A DNA stretch of 64,000 nt from Caulobacter segnis ATCC 21756 (lineage in GTDB: Bacteria > Pseudomonadota > Alphaproteobacteria > Caulobacterales > Caulobacteraceae): positions 1,488,001 to 1,552,000 of the forward strand of contig NC_014100.1 of the NCBI RefSeq assembly GCF_000092285.1. Direction: 5' to 3'. The notes under the pieces were generated by a model. The model had not been told where the DNA came from. It saw only the letters and a program-made list of their open reading frames with translations, and made no database searches. The position numbers and the translations under genes were made by a program. This document shows, piece by piece, positions 31,313 to 40,637 of this stretch. The first letter of the stretch is position 1. Every line of letters begins with the position of its first letter.

Positions 31313-32223
31313 GCTCCCAGGATCCAGCCTTCTTCGGTCTCGGCCACGGCCAGGGCGTCTTCATCGAGCCCCTTGGGCGCGGCGAAGGCGGCGGCCAGCT
31401 TGCCGGTCTCGTCCAGCTTGGCGAAGTGTTCGGCCAGTTCGCGCACCTGAGCCAGGTCCTTGACCTCGCCCGGAGCGGGGACAGCCTTCAGCAGCGACGG
31501 ATAGACTTCGGCCGCGACGACGGCGACGCCCTCGAGATCGGCCTCGGTCAGCGCCTTGAAGCCCGTCTCGAACGGCCAGATCCGGACGGCGTCCCCGCGC
31601 GCGTCCTTCAGGCGGCGCACGGCGGGGATGCCGACGATCGCCTGACCGCCGACCGAGCCGTTGTAATAGAGCTTCCAGATCGAGTGCGCGCCCGCTCCCT
31701 TAACGGAAGATTGGGCGGCCTTGTCGGCGAGGCGGAACTCCGGAAGGTCGTCAGGGCCGTGCTCGCGAACGCGCTTGGGCTGCAGCGTCGTCAGAGCGTC
31801 CTTGGGCGGGCAGCCCCAGAACGGGAAAGGGCCACCGGTCAAGCGGCGGTTGATCTCCGAGCCGACGCCGAAGCGGTTGTTGGTGTTGTCGGCCTTGTCC
31901 TTGACCATCTTGGCCAGCTGATCCCAGACCGCGCGCCAGGGCTTGTCACCGGGCAGGGCCAGCGCCTTGGCCAGGCCGCGCGGAAAGCCGAGGGGGAAAT
32001 CGAAGCCCACCAGGGCGCGCTCGCCGCGCTTCTTCAGGTCGTCAAGAATGGCCGCCAGGCGCGTTTCGGCCTCGGCGCGGGTCGCTGGATTGTAGCTCTC
32101 AAAGCTCAGCCGAAAGCGCACGTCACGCTTGAGCACGCCGATCCAGATGGAGTCCGCCCCCGTGCTCGGTTTGGCCGCGGCGCTCCAGTCCACGATCACA
32201 TAGGCGCTGAACAGACGCGACAC
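31309..32223 (-). CDS. Conserved hypothetical protein, DUF429/CbiG-annotated-like
   Basis: A 304-residue soluble protein beginning SAYVIVDWSAAAKPSTGADS, an RNase H-like beta-strand start seen in proteins sometimes annotated as 'cobalamin biosynthesis CbiG' in alphaproteobacteria. Further conserved-looking parts are ALVGFDFPLGFPRGLA, RFGVGSEINRRLTGGPFPFWGCPP and WKLYYNGSVGGQAIVGIP, with RIWPFETG. No true cobalamin gene is near, so the CbiG name is not accepted. The DWS and GFDFP motifs could supply metal-binding acidic residues. Function unknown. Confidence 0.65.
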   Translation of the reverse strand: MSRLFSAYVIVDWSAAAKPSTGADSIWIGVLKRDVRFRLSFESYNPATRAEAETRLAAILDDLKKRGERALVGFDFPLGFPRGLAKALALPGDKPWRAVWDQLAKMVKDKADNTNNRFGVGSEINRRLTGGPFPFWGCPPKDALTTLQPKRVREHGPDDLPEFRLADKAAQSSVKGAGAHSIWKLYYNGSVGGQAIVGIPAVRRLKDARGDAVRIWPFETGFKALTEADLEGVAVVAAEVYPSLLKAVPAPGEVKDLAQVRELAEHFAKLDETGKLAAAFAAPKGLDEDALAVAETEEGWILGA

Positions 32224-32313
32224 GGCGCACGGCTCCGAAAGAGAGAGGAAGTCGCGCTTCTACTCTTCCGGGAGCCTCGCGGCCAGATCATCAAAGCGCT
32301 TGACGCGCCGATA

Positions 32314-34308
32314 TCATGCCGCGTCGCGGATCTTGGTCGTCGGGCCGATCGGGCGGCCATTGCGGGCGAACCAGCGGATCGGCGGCTCGCACGAGGGGCC
32401 CAGGGCCGCGCGGACGATCGCCGGCGGGCGGCGCTCTTCCGGGGTCATGAACAGGCCGTTGGTCTTCAGCTTCAGGCCGGCGACCTTGTGGGCGCCCAGC
32501 ATGGTCAGCGGCACGGCCAACACCAGGCCCAGCAGGATCGGGGCGGTCGAGGTGAACAGGTCCGGCGTGAACCAGAAGGTCCCGCCCAGGATCAGGCCGG
32601 CGGCGCTGATCCAGCCCATGGCGGCCGAGGCCTCCTTGAAGCTGACCTTGTCGGCGTCGCGGCGCTGGGTGGCCCAGCCGCCGACCTTGCCGGCCAGGAT
32701 TTCGACGATGGCGCGGGTCTGGGTGAACATCAGCATCGGGGCGACGAGGGCCGACAGCAGCATCTCGACGGCCAGGCCCGCGGCCATGCGGCGCTTGCCG
32801 CCAAAGCCCTTGACCTCGGCCTTGCGGCTGAGGACCAGGATCGCGCCCAGGATCTTCGGGCCGAACAGCAGCACGAAGGTGATGATCATGGCCCAGGCGG
32901 TGGCCTGGATCTCGCGCCAGTCGATCAGGGCGTGCGCCGCGGCCTGCAGGTCGGCCATGGTGAAGGCCGCCTTCTTCAGCTCGGGCATCAGGGCGCGCGA
33001 GGTGATGCCGGCCGACAGGGCGATGAACCACAGCGGCGACAGGGCGTAGCTCAGCACGCCGATGATGAGGTGCAGGCGGCTCATCCAGTGCAAGCCGGGC
33101 AGGCCGACCAGCGGCACGTGCTGGATGTTGCCCCGGCACCAGCGACGGTCGCGCGTGGCGAAGTCGAGCAGGTTCGAGGGGCTCTCTTCGTATGAGCCCT
33201 CCAGATAGGGGGCCAGGTGCACGCTCCAGCCGCCGCGACGCAGCAGGGCGCTTTCCAGGGCGTCGTGGCTCATGACCTCGCCGCCGAAGGGCTTGGGGCC
33301 GGCCAGGTGCGGCAGGCCGCAGGTCTCGGCGAAGGCGCGGGTGCGGACGATGGCGTTGTGGCCCCAGAAGGAGCTTTCCGTGCCCGACCACCAGGCCAGG
33401 CCCGTCCAGGCGACGCGGCCGTACAGGCGCGTGGCGAACTGCAGGGTGCGGGCGAAGATCGTCTGGCCGTTGATGATCATCGGCATGGTCTGGATCAGAC
33501 CGGCGCCCGGGTGGCGCTCCATCGCGTCGGCCAGGCGGACCATGGCGTCGCCCGTCATCAGGCTGTCGGCGTCCAGCACCAGCATGTGCTCGTAGGCGCC
33601 GCCCCAGCGGCTGACCCAGTCGGCGATGTTGCCGGCCTTGCGACCCGTGTTTTCCTTGCGGACGCGGTAGTAGACGTTGCTGTGCGCCTCGCGGCGGAAG
33701 CGGGCGAAGCAGGCCTGCTCGGCCAGCGCCACCTGCGCGTCGCGCGTGTCGCTGAGCACGAAGATGTCGAAGTGGCGGCTCAGGCCGGTCTCGGCCAGCG
33801 AGGCGTCCATGGCGCGCAGACGGGCGAAGACGGCCGCGGCGTCCTCGTTGTGCACCGGCATCAGGATGGCGGTGCGGGTGTGCAGCTTGGGCGTCGGCTT
33901 TTCGCTGTCGATGCCCAGCGGATCCTTGGGCTTGCCGAGCAGGATCACGAAGCCGGCCACGGCCGTGCAGAACCACAGCGACAGGGCCAGGAACAGCGGG
34001 GCCAGCAGGGTCAGCACGATGGCTTCAAGCCGGGTCACGCCGCCCAGCGCCACCGTGTCGAAGGTGGCCTTCCAACCGGCGACGCCCATGACGATGGTCG
34101 CGACCGCCACGATCCAGCGCCGCATCGACATGCTCGCGACGATCGCGGCGGCGCGGCGCGGACCGCCTTGCCAGAAGCCCAGCGGCTGGACCGGCATGGC
34201 CAGCGGCGCCTCGACCGGGATTTCGACGGTGTCCCGCCGCTGCACGACCTGATCGAGGGACACGCTCGTGGAGGTGCGCACGTCGAAGAGGGCGGAACGA
34301 TCGCTCAT
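32314..34308 (-). CDS. opgH: Glucan biosynthesis glucosyltransferase OpgH (MdoH)
   Basis: OpgH is an inner-membrane GT2 enzyme that builds the beta-1,2 backbone of osmoregulated periplasmic glucans from UDP-glucose. The 664-residue protein has membrane segments near 60-80 and 95-125, the GT2 domain (AILMPVHNEDAAAVFARL, FVLSDTRDAQ, VLDADSLMTGDAMVRL with the DxD, FGGEVMSHDALES, and DRRWCRGNIQ as the Q/RxxRW motif), then several C-terminal membrane helices. No opgG is adjacent. OpgH has been reported as essential for Caulobacter morphology. The 283-base upstream region is AT-richer and likely holds the promoter. Confidence 0.95.
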   Translation of the reverse strand: MSDRSALFDVRTSTSVSLDQVVQRRDTVEIPVEAPLAMPVQPLGFWQGGPRRAAAIVASMSMRRWIVAVATIVMGVAGWKATFDTVALGGVTRLEAIVLTLLAPLFLALSLWFCTAVAGFVILLGKPKDPLGIDSEKPTPKLHTRTAILMPVHNEDAAAVFARLRAMDASLAETGLSRHFDIFVLSDTRDAQVALAEQACFARFRREAHSNVYYRVRKENTGRKAGNIADWVSRWGGAYEHMLVLDADSLMTGDAMVRLADAMERHPGAGLIQTMPMIINGQTIFARTLQFATRLYGRVAWTGLAWWSGTESSFWGHNAIVRTRAFAETCGLPHLAGPKPFGGEVMSHDALESALLRRGGWSVHLAPYLEGSYEESPSNLLDFATRDRRWCRGNIQHVPLVGLPGLHWMSRLHLIIGVLSYALSPLWFIALSAGITSRALMPELKKAAFTMADLQAAAHALIDWREIQATAWAMIITFVLLFGPKILGAILVLSRKAEVKGFGGKRRMAAGLAVEMLLSALVAPMLMFTQTRAIVEILAGKVGGWATQRRDADKVSFKEASAAMGWISAAGLILGGTFWFTPDLFTSTAPILLGLVLAVPLTMLGAHKVAGLKLKTNGLFMTPEERRPPAIVRAALGPSCEPPIRWFARNGRPIGPTTKIRDAA

Positions 34309-34591
34309 ATCGTCAGATCTCGGACTTTTTCCGGCGAACCGGGCTCTCTCCGCGTGTTTCGCCGCCGCAGCCCCTTTCCGCGTCGTCTCGGGTTCGATAG
34401 GTGAACCGTGTAGGCGCGCGTGACGGATTCATGACGGCGAAAACCGGCGTGGAGAAGCACCGGTGATGCACACAGTAAAACCTCGATCACAAATTCGCTA
34501 CCAGAAATCACGCTGATTTCGCAGTTGCGAGAAAATGCACTAACCGCGCGCCAGGCGAGCCCCGCTCGCCTTCTGGGAGAATTCCGCTAAG

Positions 34592-34942
34592 ATGATGAAT
34601 TTCCGGCGCTTCTTGATATTTTCAAGCCTTTTCGCGCTGGCGGCCTGCGGCGATGCGTCCGAAAGGCCTCGGACGAAATCGGCCGCGGTCGAGGCCGTGG
34701 CGTCCACCGAAGCGCTTCCCAGCTATGAAGCCCAGGGGGTCATCTCCAGCCTGGAGGGGCAGATTCTCACGCTCGATCACGACGGCGCGAGCGCGGCGGG
34801 ACTCAAGCCTGGCCGTAACCAGTTCAAGGCCTATGCGGACGTGCTGGCCGAGGCGCCGATCACACCCGGGGACCGCGTGAAGTTCCAGTTCAAGAAGACG
34901 CCGACGGGGCTCGAGGTGTCGAAACTCGAACCCCGCGACTAG
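34592..34942 (+). CDS. Lipoprotein with CusF-like domain
   Basis: A 116-residue protein. The N-terminal RRFLIFSSLFALAACGDAS is a lipoprotein signal (lipobox LAAC). A small beta-barrel domain follows: YEAQGVISSLEGQILTLDHDG, then RNQFKAYADVLAEAPITPGDRVKFQFKKTPTGLEVSKLEP. Its outline matches CusF/copper-binding PF11604 (GxIxxL...TLDHxx...GDxVxFxF). The Met/Trp/His ligands of CusF are not preserved apart from the DH, so copper binding is doubtful. Two ATGs are adjacent at the start (34592, 34595). Confidence 0.65.
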   Translation: MMNFRRFLIFSSLFALAACGDASERPRTKSAAVEAVASTEALPSYEAQGVISSLEGQILTLDHDGASAAGLKPGRNQFKAYADVLAEAPITPGDRVKFQFKKTPTGLEVSKLEPRD

Positions 34943-34946
34943 GGAC

Positions 34947-35972
34947 CTAGGCCAGCTTCACGAGCATCTTGCCGAGGTTCTCGCCGGTGAAGAGCTTCAC
35001 GAAGGCGTCCGGCGCGCGCTCGACGCCTTCCTCGACGGTTTCCTTCCAGGTGATCTTACCGGCCTTGATCCACTCGGCCATGTCCTTGGCGAATTGCGGG
35101 AACATGTCGACGTGGTTCGAGACGATAAAGCCTTCCAGGCGCAGGCTTTTGCCGACGGCCTGGATGATGTTCGGCGGACCCTCGGGCTTTCCGGTCTCGT
35201 TGTACTGAGAGATCATCCCGCACAGGGCGAAGCGCGCGAAGGGGCGGGCCGAGTTGATCGCCGCCTCCAAGTGAACGCCGCCGACGTTCTCGAAATAGAC
35301 GTCGATGCCCTTGGGGGCGACCTTGGCGAGCTCGGCCACGACGTCGGGCGTGGCCTTGTAGTCGATGACGTGGTCGACGCCGATCGACTTCAGGAACGCC
35401 ACCTTCTCGGGACCGCCGGCCGAGCCGATCACGGTATGGCCCTTCAGCTTGGCGATCTGGCAGACGACCGAACCCACCGCGCCGGCGGCGGCCGAAACGA
35501 AGACGACGTCGCCGTCCTTCAGCGCGGCGATCCGCAGCAGGCCGACATAGGCGGTCAGGCCCGGCATGCCGACCACGCCCAGGAAGGCCTGGGGCGGAAT
35601 GCCGTGGGTGTCGAGCTTGGTGATCGCGCCAAGGCCGCCGGCCGCGAGCGCCTTGGGCGAGGCGTTGTAGTATTCACGCCAGCCGAACATCGAGCTGACG
35701 ATGTCGCCCGGCTTGAAGTCGGGGTCGTTGGAGGCGACGACCTCGCCGACCGCGCCGCCTTGCAGCGCCTGGCCGAGCTGGAAGGGCGGCACATAGCTGG
35801 GACGGTCATACATGCGGCCGCGCATGTAGGGGTCGACCGACATCCAGAGGTTCCGCACCTGCACTTCATCGGGACCGGGTGCGGGCAGGTCGACCGTGGC
35901 CAGCTCGAAGTTCGAGGCCTGGGGAAGCCCGACAGGACGGCTCTTCAGGCGGATCTCGCGCGACGTGGTCAT
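34947..35972 (-). CDS. NADP-dependent MDR-family oxidoreductase
   Basis: A 341-residue zinc-independent medium-chain reductase of the leukotriene B4 12-hydroxydehydrogenase/prostaglandin reductase type. Evidence: REIRLKSRPVGLPQASNFEL at the start, SVDPYMRGRMYDRPSY, VGMPGLTAYVGLLRI, and VFVSAAAGAVGSVVCQIAKLKGHTVIGSAG (cofactor loop). VYFENVGG and FALCGMISQYN follow. Such enzymes reduce alpha,beta-unsaturated carbonyls. ATG 35972 is chosen for the strong GGGGAGGA site. A 14-bp palindrome lies in the gap to the divergent Gfo/Idh/MocA gene. Confidence 0.88.
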   Translation of the reverse strand: MTTSREIRLKSRPVGLPQASNFELATVDLPAPGPDEVQVRNLWMSVDPYMRGRMYDRPSYVPPFQLGQALQGGAVGEVVASNDPDFKPGDIVSSMFGWREYYNASPKALAAGGLGAITKLDTHGIPPQAFLGVVGMPGLTAYVGLLRIAALKDGDVVFVSAAAGAVGSVVCQIAKLKGHTVIGSAGGPEKVAFLKSIGVDHVIDYKATPDVVAELAKVAPKGIDVYFENVGGVHLEAAINSARPFARFALCGMISQYNETGKPEGPPNIIQAVGKSLRLEGFIVSNHVDMFPQFAKDMAEWIKAGKITWKETVEEGVERAPDAFVKLFTGENLGKMLVKLA

Positions 35973-36010
35973 GATCTTCCTCCCCTTGGCCAAGCCAAGC
36001 GTTGTTAATT

Positions 36011-36024
36011 TAAACGGATGTTTA
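36011..36024. promoter_or_regulatory. Palindrome TAAAC-GGAT-GTTTA in divergent promoter
   Basis: TAAAC and GTTTA are perfect 5-base arms around GGAT, in an AT-rich patch 39 bases upstream of the MDR reductase start. It resembles an operator of a small repressor such as TetR type. No regulator gene is adjacent. Confidence 0.4.
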
Positions 36025-36087
36025 GCGCGTCCGCGACGAAGGCTCCAGTGCTTCTATGCCGTCGCGAAGCGGAGTAGACAGCGCGCC

Positions 36088-37005
36088 ATGACCCAGACTC
36101 TGAAAGCGGGCGTCATCGGCGCCGGGGTGTTCGGCGGCTATCACGCCAAGAAATATGTCGAGCTGCCGGACGTGGTTCTGGCGGCCGTGTTCGACGTCGA
36201 TCTGGCGCGAGCCAAGGCTCTCGCCGAACCGCTCGGCGCGCTGGCCTTCGACGACATGGACGCCTTCCTGGCGGCCGTCGACGTGGTGACCGTCGCGACG
36301 CCAGCCGTGCATCACGCGGGCGCGGCGCTGGCGGCGCTGAAGGCGGGCAAGCCGGTCTATTCGGAGAAGCCCCTGGCCGTGACGCCCGAGGACGCCGACA
36401 AGATGGTCGCCGCGGCCGCCAAGGCCGGCGTGCCGCTGGCCTGCGGGCACCAGGAGCGGGTCGTATTCCAGGCCATGGGCCTGCTGGACATCCCCGAACA
36501 GCCGCTGCGCCTGGAAGCCGTGCGTCGCGGCACGCCCTCGGACCGAAATCTCGACGTCTCGGTGGTGCTGGACCTGATGATCCACGACATCGACCTGGCC
36601 CTGGCGCTCTGCGACGGCGAGCCCGTGGCGGTGGAAGGCGAGGGGGCGATCACCCGCTCGACCTCGTTGGACTGGGTCAAGACCGAGGCGACCTTCGACA
36701 ACGGCTTCACCGCGGTCTTCGACAGTTCCCGCGTCGCCGAGGCGCGCGAGCGGACCATGAAGGTCGTCTATCCGTCGGGCGAGGTCGAGATCGACTTCCT
36801 GACGCGCGCCTTCCGCAACACCACGCCGTACCCGCTGATCGAGAACTTCACCGAGACGCCGGCCGGCAAGGACCCGTTGGGCCTGTCGGTGGCCGGCTTC
36901 CTGGCCGCCGTGCGCGGCGAGGCGCCGAGGCCCGTGGTGACGGGCGCGGAAGCCGCTCGGGCGCTGGATCTCGCGTTGGCGGTCGAGCAGGCCGTCGGGG
37001 TCTAA
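36088..37005 (+). CDS. Gfo/Idh/MocA family oxidoreductase
   Basis: A 305-residue NAD(P)-dependent dehydrogenase. GVIGAGVFGGYHAKKYVELP is the Rossmann loop, YSEKPLAVTPEDADKMV holds the conserved EKP, CGHQERV follows, and VLDLMIHDIDLALALC carries the HD of the active site. The C-terminal half is the usual beta-sheet domain. This family acts on sugars or sugar-like alcohols; the substrate cannot be read from the sequence. The start is the ATG at 36088; the longer in-frame upstream sequence crosses the palindrome and lacks coding character. Confidence 0.85.
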   Translation: MTQTLKAGVIGAGVFGGYHAKKYVELPDVVLAAVFDVDLARAKALAEPLGALAFDDMDAFLAAVDVVTVATPAVHHAGAALAALKAGKPVYSEKPLAVTPEDADKMVAAAAKAGVPLACGHQERVVFQAMGLLDIPEQPLRLEAVRRGTPSDRNLDVSVVLDLMIHDIDLALALCDGEPVAVEGEGAITRSTSLDWVKTEATFDNGFTAVFDSSRVAEARERTMKVVYPSGEVEIDFLTRAFRNTTPYPLIENFTETPAGKDPLGLSVAGFLAAVRGEAPRPVVTGAEAARALDLALAVEQAVGV

Positions 37006-37022
37006 GGCTCGCCGCCCGACGT

Positions 37023-37958
37023 TCAGTCGTCGAGGTCGAACGGCAGCTCGTTCTGGTCGCTGGGTGTTTCGCGCTTGGCCTTGGAGACGGGCTTGTAGGC
37101 CGGCTCTGGCTGGGGGAGCGACGCGGGCGGGTCGTCGTCCCAGGGCGGATCGTCGAACATGTCCGGCTCGACTGACCGCGACGGCGCGGCGGCCGGGCGC
37201 GCCACCTGATCGAAGGTCGAGTGGCGCGATGTCGGCGACGCGACGGGCGCGGAGGCCGGGGGCGGATCGAACGTCGTCTCGTCGTCCTCGTACGGGTCGT
37301 TCTCGTACGGATCGTCATCGACCGGCTGGGGCGGCGGCGCGACAGGTCTTGTCGGCGAGGCTTGCCGGGGCGGCGGAGGCGGCGGGGGCGGCGCCGCGAC
37401 CGTCGCCGGCGCGGCTTTCTCGGGGCGGGGCGGCAGCGGACGACGGACGATCGCCTCGCAGCGGGCGAGCCAACGGTTGGCTTCCTGGACCAGCTCCGAC
37501 GAAGAGCGGCTCTCGCGGCGCTGTTCATCGCCCGGCGCCCAGAGGTCCAGGGTGAAGTCCGGATGGCGCGGGTCGTCGAAAACCAGCCGCAGAGTGACGG
37601 TCTCGGCCTGGGGCGACATGTGGTCGATCGCGCGGCGGCCTTCGCCCCGGAAGACGCGCCCCATCACCTGGTTGTCGACCAGCAGCTCCGCGCCGGTCAG
37701 CTCTTCAAGCCGATAGACCAGGCACCAGCCGCCACGATCCCAGGCGACGGCCAACAGGTTGGTGGAAAAGGAGAAACCCGCGCCGCGGCCGCGCCCTCGC
37801 GCCACGATGACGCCTTCGGGCTCGCTCTTGAGCACGTTGCGCAGAGCCCGGCGAATCCGCCGATCCTCGTCGCCGTACCAGATGGCGAAGCTGCCCATAA
37901 ACGTCACCGCCGTGCCGGCGATGGCCACGAACAGCAAAAGACGCGCGAGTTCGCTCAT
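37023..37958 (-). CDS. Membrane-anchored protein with Pro-rich acidic tail, unknown function
   Basis: A 311-residue protein. One N-terminal membrane segment (about 5-27, ARLLLFVAIAGTAVTFMGSFAIWY), a folded region of ~140 residues (VIVARGRGRGAGFSFSTNLLAVAWDRGGW, then GWCLVYRLEELTGAELLVDNQ), and a long low-complexity tail with Pro runs (PPPPPPPPRQ), repeated DDDPYENDPYEDDE-type acidic units and a final ENELPFDLDD-like end. No family recognised. The acidic, proline-rich tail suggests an intrinsically disordered cytoplasmic interaction region, but this is inference. Confidence 0.7.
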   Translation of the reverse strand: MSELARLLLFVAIAGTAVTFMGSFAIWYGDEDRRIRRALRNVLKSEPEGVIVARGRGRGAGFSFSTNLLAVAWDRGGWCLVYRLEELTGAELLVDNQVMGRVFRGEGRRAIDHMSPQAETVTLRLVFDDPRHPDFTLDLWAPGDEQRRESRSSSELVQEANRWLARCEAIVRRPLPPRPEKAAPATVAAPPPPPPPPRQASPTRPVAPPPQPVDDDPYENDPYEDDETTFDPPPASAPVASPTSRHSTFDQVARPAAAPSRSVEPDMFDDPPWDDDPPASLPQPEPAYKPVSKAKRETPSDQNELPFDLDD

Positions 37959-38012
37959 GGGCGGCAGACTAGCGGCGCTTGCGATTCCCGCCCAGAGGGG
38001 CAGGCCGTCGCA

Positions 38013-38801
38013 TCAGACGCGGAAGTGACCGACGACCGGGACGTGGTCGGAGGGCTTTTCCTTGTCCCGCTCGTCGCGGTGAATCACCACGTTCTCCAGG
38101 CGATCGGCGGCCTGGGGCGACAGCAGCAGGTGGTCGATGCGGATGCCGAGATTCCGCTGCCAGGCGCCGGCCTGATAGTCCCAGAAGGTGTAGCCGCCCG
38201 GCGCGCCGTCGGTCTGCATGTAGGCGTCGGTCAGGCCCAGGTTCTTCAGGGCGCGGAAGGCGGCGCGGCTTTCGGGGCGGAACAGGGCGTCGCCCAGCCA
38301 GGCTTCGGGGTTGGCCACGTCCTGGGCTTCGGGAATGACATTGTAGTCGCCGGCGATGACGAGGTTCTCCTCGAAGGCCAGCAGGTTTTGAGCGTGAGCG
38401 TGCAGGCGACGCATCCAGGCAAGCTTGTAGTCGAACTTCTCGGTCCCGATCGGATTGCCGTTGGGCAGGTAGATGCCGACCACCCGAAAGGGCGTCTGCG
38501 CGCCGATCACCGCCTCGACATAGCGGGCCTGCTCGTCGACCTCGTCCTCGGACAGGAAAGGCAGGCCTTTGCGGACGTCCTCGACCGGGTGTTTCGAGAG
38601 CAGGGCGACGCCGTTATAGGTCTTCTGGCCGTGGACGACGACGTTGTAGCCCAGGCGCTCGAAGGCCTCGGCGGGGAACTTCTCGTCGACGCACTTGATC
38701 TCCTGCAGCACCGCGACGTCGGGCGCCTCGGCCTCGAACCAGCCGAGCACACGCTCCAGGCGGGCGTTGACCGAATTGACGTTCCAGGTGGCGATGCGCA
38801 T
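38013..38801 (-). CDS. xth: Exodeoxyribonuclease III
   Basis: A 262-residue ExoIII/AP endonuclease that cuts DNA at abasic sites in base excision repair. Motifs in order: IATWNVNSVNARLERVLGW (metal-binding Asn), LQEIKCVDEKFP (catalytic Glu), GIYLPNGNP, VIAGDYNVIPE (Asp/Asn pair), IDHLLLSP and the closing SDHVPVVGHF (catalytic Asp-His). Length is as expected. Stand-alone gene ending 54 bases after the upstream convergent region; no regulatory features seen. Confidence 0.95.
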   Translation of the reverse strand: MRIATWNVNSVNARLERVLGWFEAEAPDVAVLQEIKCVDEKFPAEAFERLGYNVVVHGQKTYNGVALLSKHPVEDVRKGLPFLSEDEVDEQARYVEAVIGAQTPFRVVGIYLPNGNPIGTEKFDYKLAWMRRLHAHAQNLLAFEENLVIAGDYNVIPEAQDVANPEAWLGDALFRPESRAAFRALKNLGLTDAYMQTDGAPGGYTFWDYQAGAWQRNLGIRIDHLLLSPQAADRLENVVIHRDERDKEKPSDHVPVVGHFRV

Positions 38802-38868
38802 CGAGGACTCCAGACTTGAGCCGGGAAGCTAGGGCCCAAGGCTGAGCGGCTCAAGGCGCCGCGTGGCG

Positions 38869-39201
38869 CTAGATCGAGAAGCTGACGCCGCAGCCGCAGC
38901 TGGACTTGGCGTTCGGGTTGCGGACCCGGAACTCCGCGCCGGCCAGCTCGTCGACGAAATCGATCTCCGAGCCCTTCAGCAGGGCCAGGGAGACGACATC
39001 CACCAGCGCCGCGGCGCCGTCGCGCTCGATCTTCAGATCGTCGTCCTCGACGGAGTCGACCAGGTCGAAGCGGTACTGGAAGCCCGAGCAGCCGCCGCCG
39101 TCCACCGCGACGCGCAGCATGAGCGTGCGTCCCTCGCTGGCGGCGATGGCCTTGATCCGGCGAGCGGCGTTTTCGGAAAGCGTTAAGTCTGTTTGGGTCA
39201 T
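38869..39201 (-). CDS. erpA: Iron-sulfur cluster insertion protein ErpA-like (A-type carrier)
   Basis: A 110-residue HesB/IscA-family protein. Three cluster-ligating cysteines are present: VDGGGCSGFQYRF (near residue 37) and SSCGCGVSF at the end (about 102-104). DFVDELAGAEFRVRNPNA is the conserved connecting segment. A-type carriers pass Fe-S clusters to apoproteins, for example ThiC and DinG-type helicases encoded here. ErpA rather than IscA is suggested because no isc/suf gene is adjacent, but this is not certain. Divergent from the dGTPase homologue. Confidence 0.85.
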   Translation of the reverse strand: MTQTDLTLSENAARRIKAIAASEGRTLMLRVAVDGGGCSGFQYRFDLVDSVEDDDLKIERDGAAALVDVVSLALLKGSEIDFVDELAGAEFRVRNPNAKSSCGCGVSFSI

Positions 39202-39289
39202 GGCTGTGGAAAAGTCACCTTCGCCCTATATGAGGGTGTCGCGGCCTCTTCGAAAGGGGCCAAATCGACCAACGCGATAAAGGCGGTTT

Positions 39290-40474
39290 ATGTCTCAGGT
39301 CCCGTACTTCGTCCCGCGCGCGCCCTACGCCGAAGATCCGTTCAAGTCGAAGGGCCGTCGCTTCCAGGAAGACGAGAGCCGCACCCGGACCCCGTTCGCG
39401 CGCGATCGCGACCGCATCATCCATACCTCGGCCTTCCGTCGCCTGAAGGAAAAGACCCAGGTTTTCGTGGCGCACGAGGGTGACAACTTCCGCACCCGCC
39501 TGACCCATTCGCTGGAAGTCGCGCAGGTGGCGCGTTCGCTGGCGACGGCTTTGGGCCTGGACAGCGATCTGGCCGAGACCATCGCTCTGGGCCATGACCT
39601 GGGCCATCCGCCGTTCGGCCACGCCGGCGAGGACGAGCTCGAGATCCAGATGCGCGAGTACGGCGGCTTCGACCACAACGTCCAGACCTTCCGGGTCGTG
39701 ACCGAGCTGGAGCACCGCTATCCGGACTTTCTCGGCCTGAACCTGACCTGGGAGACCCTGGAAGGGATCATCAAGCATAACGGCCCTGTCACCAATAAGC
39801 TGGGCAAGCCGTCCTGGAAGGCGATATCCAAGTACGACAACGAGTACGAGCTGGGCCTGGACAGCTGGGCCTCGGCCGAGGCCCAGGTCGCGGCCCTGGC
39901 CGACGACATCGCCTACAACAACCACGACGTCGACGACGGCGTGACCGCGGGCCTGTTCACGCTGGACGAACTGATGGACGTGCCGCTGATCGGCCCGATC
40001 CTATTCGCGGTGAAGAGCGAGCGGCCGGATCTCGACCCGCGCCTGACCCATCTGGAGGCCATCCGCCGCATGATCGGCGCCATGATCGACGACGTGATGG
40101 GCGAGACCCTGCAGCGCGCCGCGGCCACCGGCGTACAGTCGGCCGACGACGTGCGGGGATTGGACCACGCCCTGGTCGCCTTCTCGCCGGACATGGCCGA
40201 GGACCTGGCCCGCCTGCGCTCGTTCCTCTACGAGCGCATGTATCGCCACTGGCGCGTCAATCGCACGCGCAGCCAGGCCCGCCGTATTCTCGGCGAAATG
40301 TTCGCGCTATTCCTCAAGGAGCCGGAGGTCCTTCCGACCTACTGGTTCGCCAAGTCGCAGAACCGCGACGAAGCGGGCAGGGCGCGCGTGGTGTGCGACT
40401 ACATCGCGGGCATGACCGACCGTTTCGCGATAGAAGAGCACCGCAAGCTGTTTCATCTCGACGTCTGGAACTAG
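39290..40474 (+). CDS. Deoxyguanosinetriphosphate triphosphohydrolase-like HD protein
   Basis: A 394-residue HD-domain protein that hydrolyses dNTPs to the nucleoside and triphosphate (dGTPase-like type 2). Motifs: [18 protein letters not shown] near residue 43, [18 protein letters not shown] (first His), [14 protein letters not shown] (the HD pair), [13 protein letters not shown], and [17 protein letters not shown] (metal-binding Asp). The ending EEHRKLF is common in the family. Typical length. Divergent from erpA; the promoter presumably lies in the 88-base gap. Confidence 0.95.
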   Translation: MSQVPYFVPRAPYAEDPFKSKGRRFQEDESRTRTPFARDRDRIIHTSAFRRLKEKTQVFVAHEGDNFRTRLTHSLEVAQVARSLATALGLDSDLAETIALGHDLGHPPFGHAGEDELEIQMREYGGFDHNVQTFRVVTELEHRYPDFLGLNLTWETLEGIIKHNGPVTNKLGKPSWKAISKYDNEYELGLDSWASAEAQVAALADDIAYNNHDVDDGVTAGLFTLDELMDVPLIGPILFAVKSERPDLDPRLTHLEAIRRMIGAMIDDVMGETLQRAAATGVQSADDVRGLDHALVAFSPDMAEDLARLRSFLYERMYRHWRVNRTRSQARRILGEMFALFLKEPEVLPTYWFAKSQNRDEAGRARVVCDYIAGMTDRFAIEEHRKLFHLDVWN

Positions 40475-40637
40475 GCTTCCGATCGCCGGGGCGAAGCGGC
40501 TAGGACGAGCTCGGCTCGACCCGCAACTGAGCGGCGCGAATGCTTCTGAGACGGCGCGGCCTTGGGGTAACCTAAGGCCGGCGCGGCCGATTCGAGGCTT
40601 TCGATCCGCGCCCCGAGTTTTTGGAGCTTAGCTTAAG

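Noticed and set aside
31168..33195. Plus-strand open frame overlapping the DUF429-like and opgH genes
   Set aside because: Shadow frame; the minus-strand genes carry GT2 motifs and natural starts.
32291..33976. Alternative minus-strand frame within opgH
   Set aside because: Frame-shadow with Arg/Pro/Gly-rich translation; the true OpgH frame contains the GT2 motifs.
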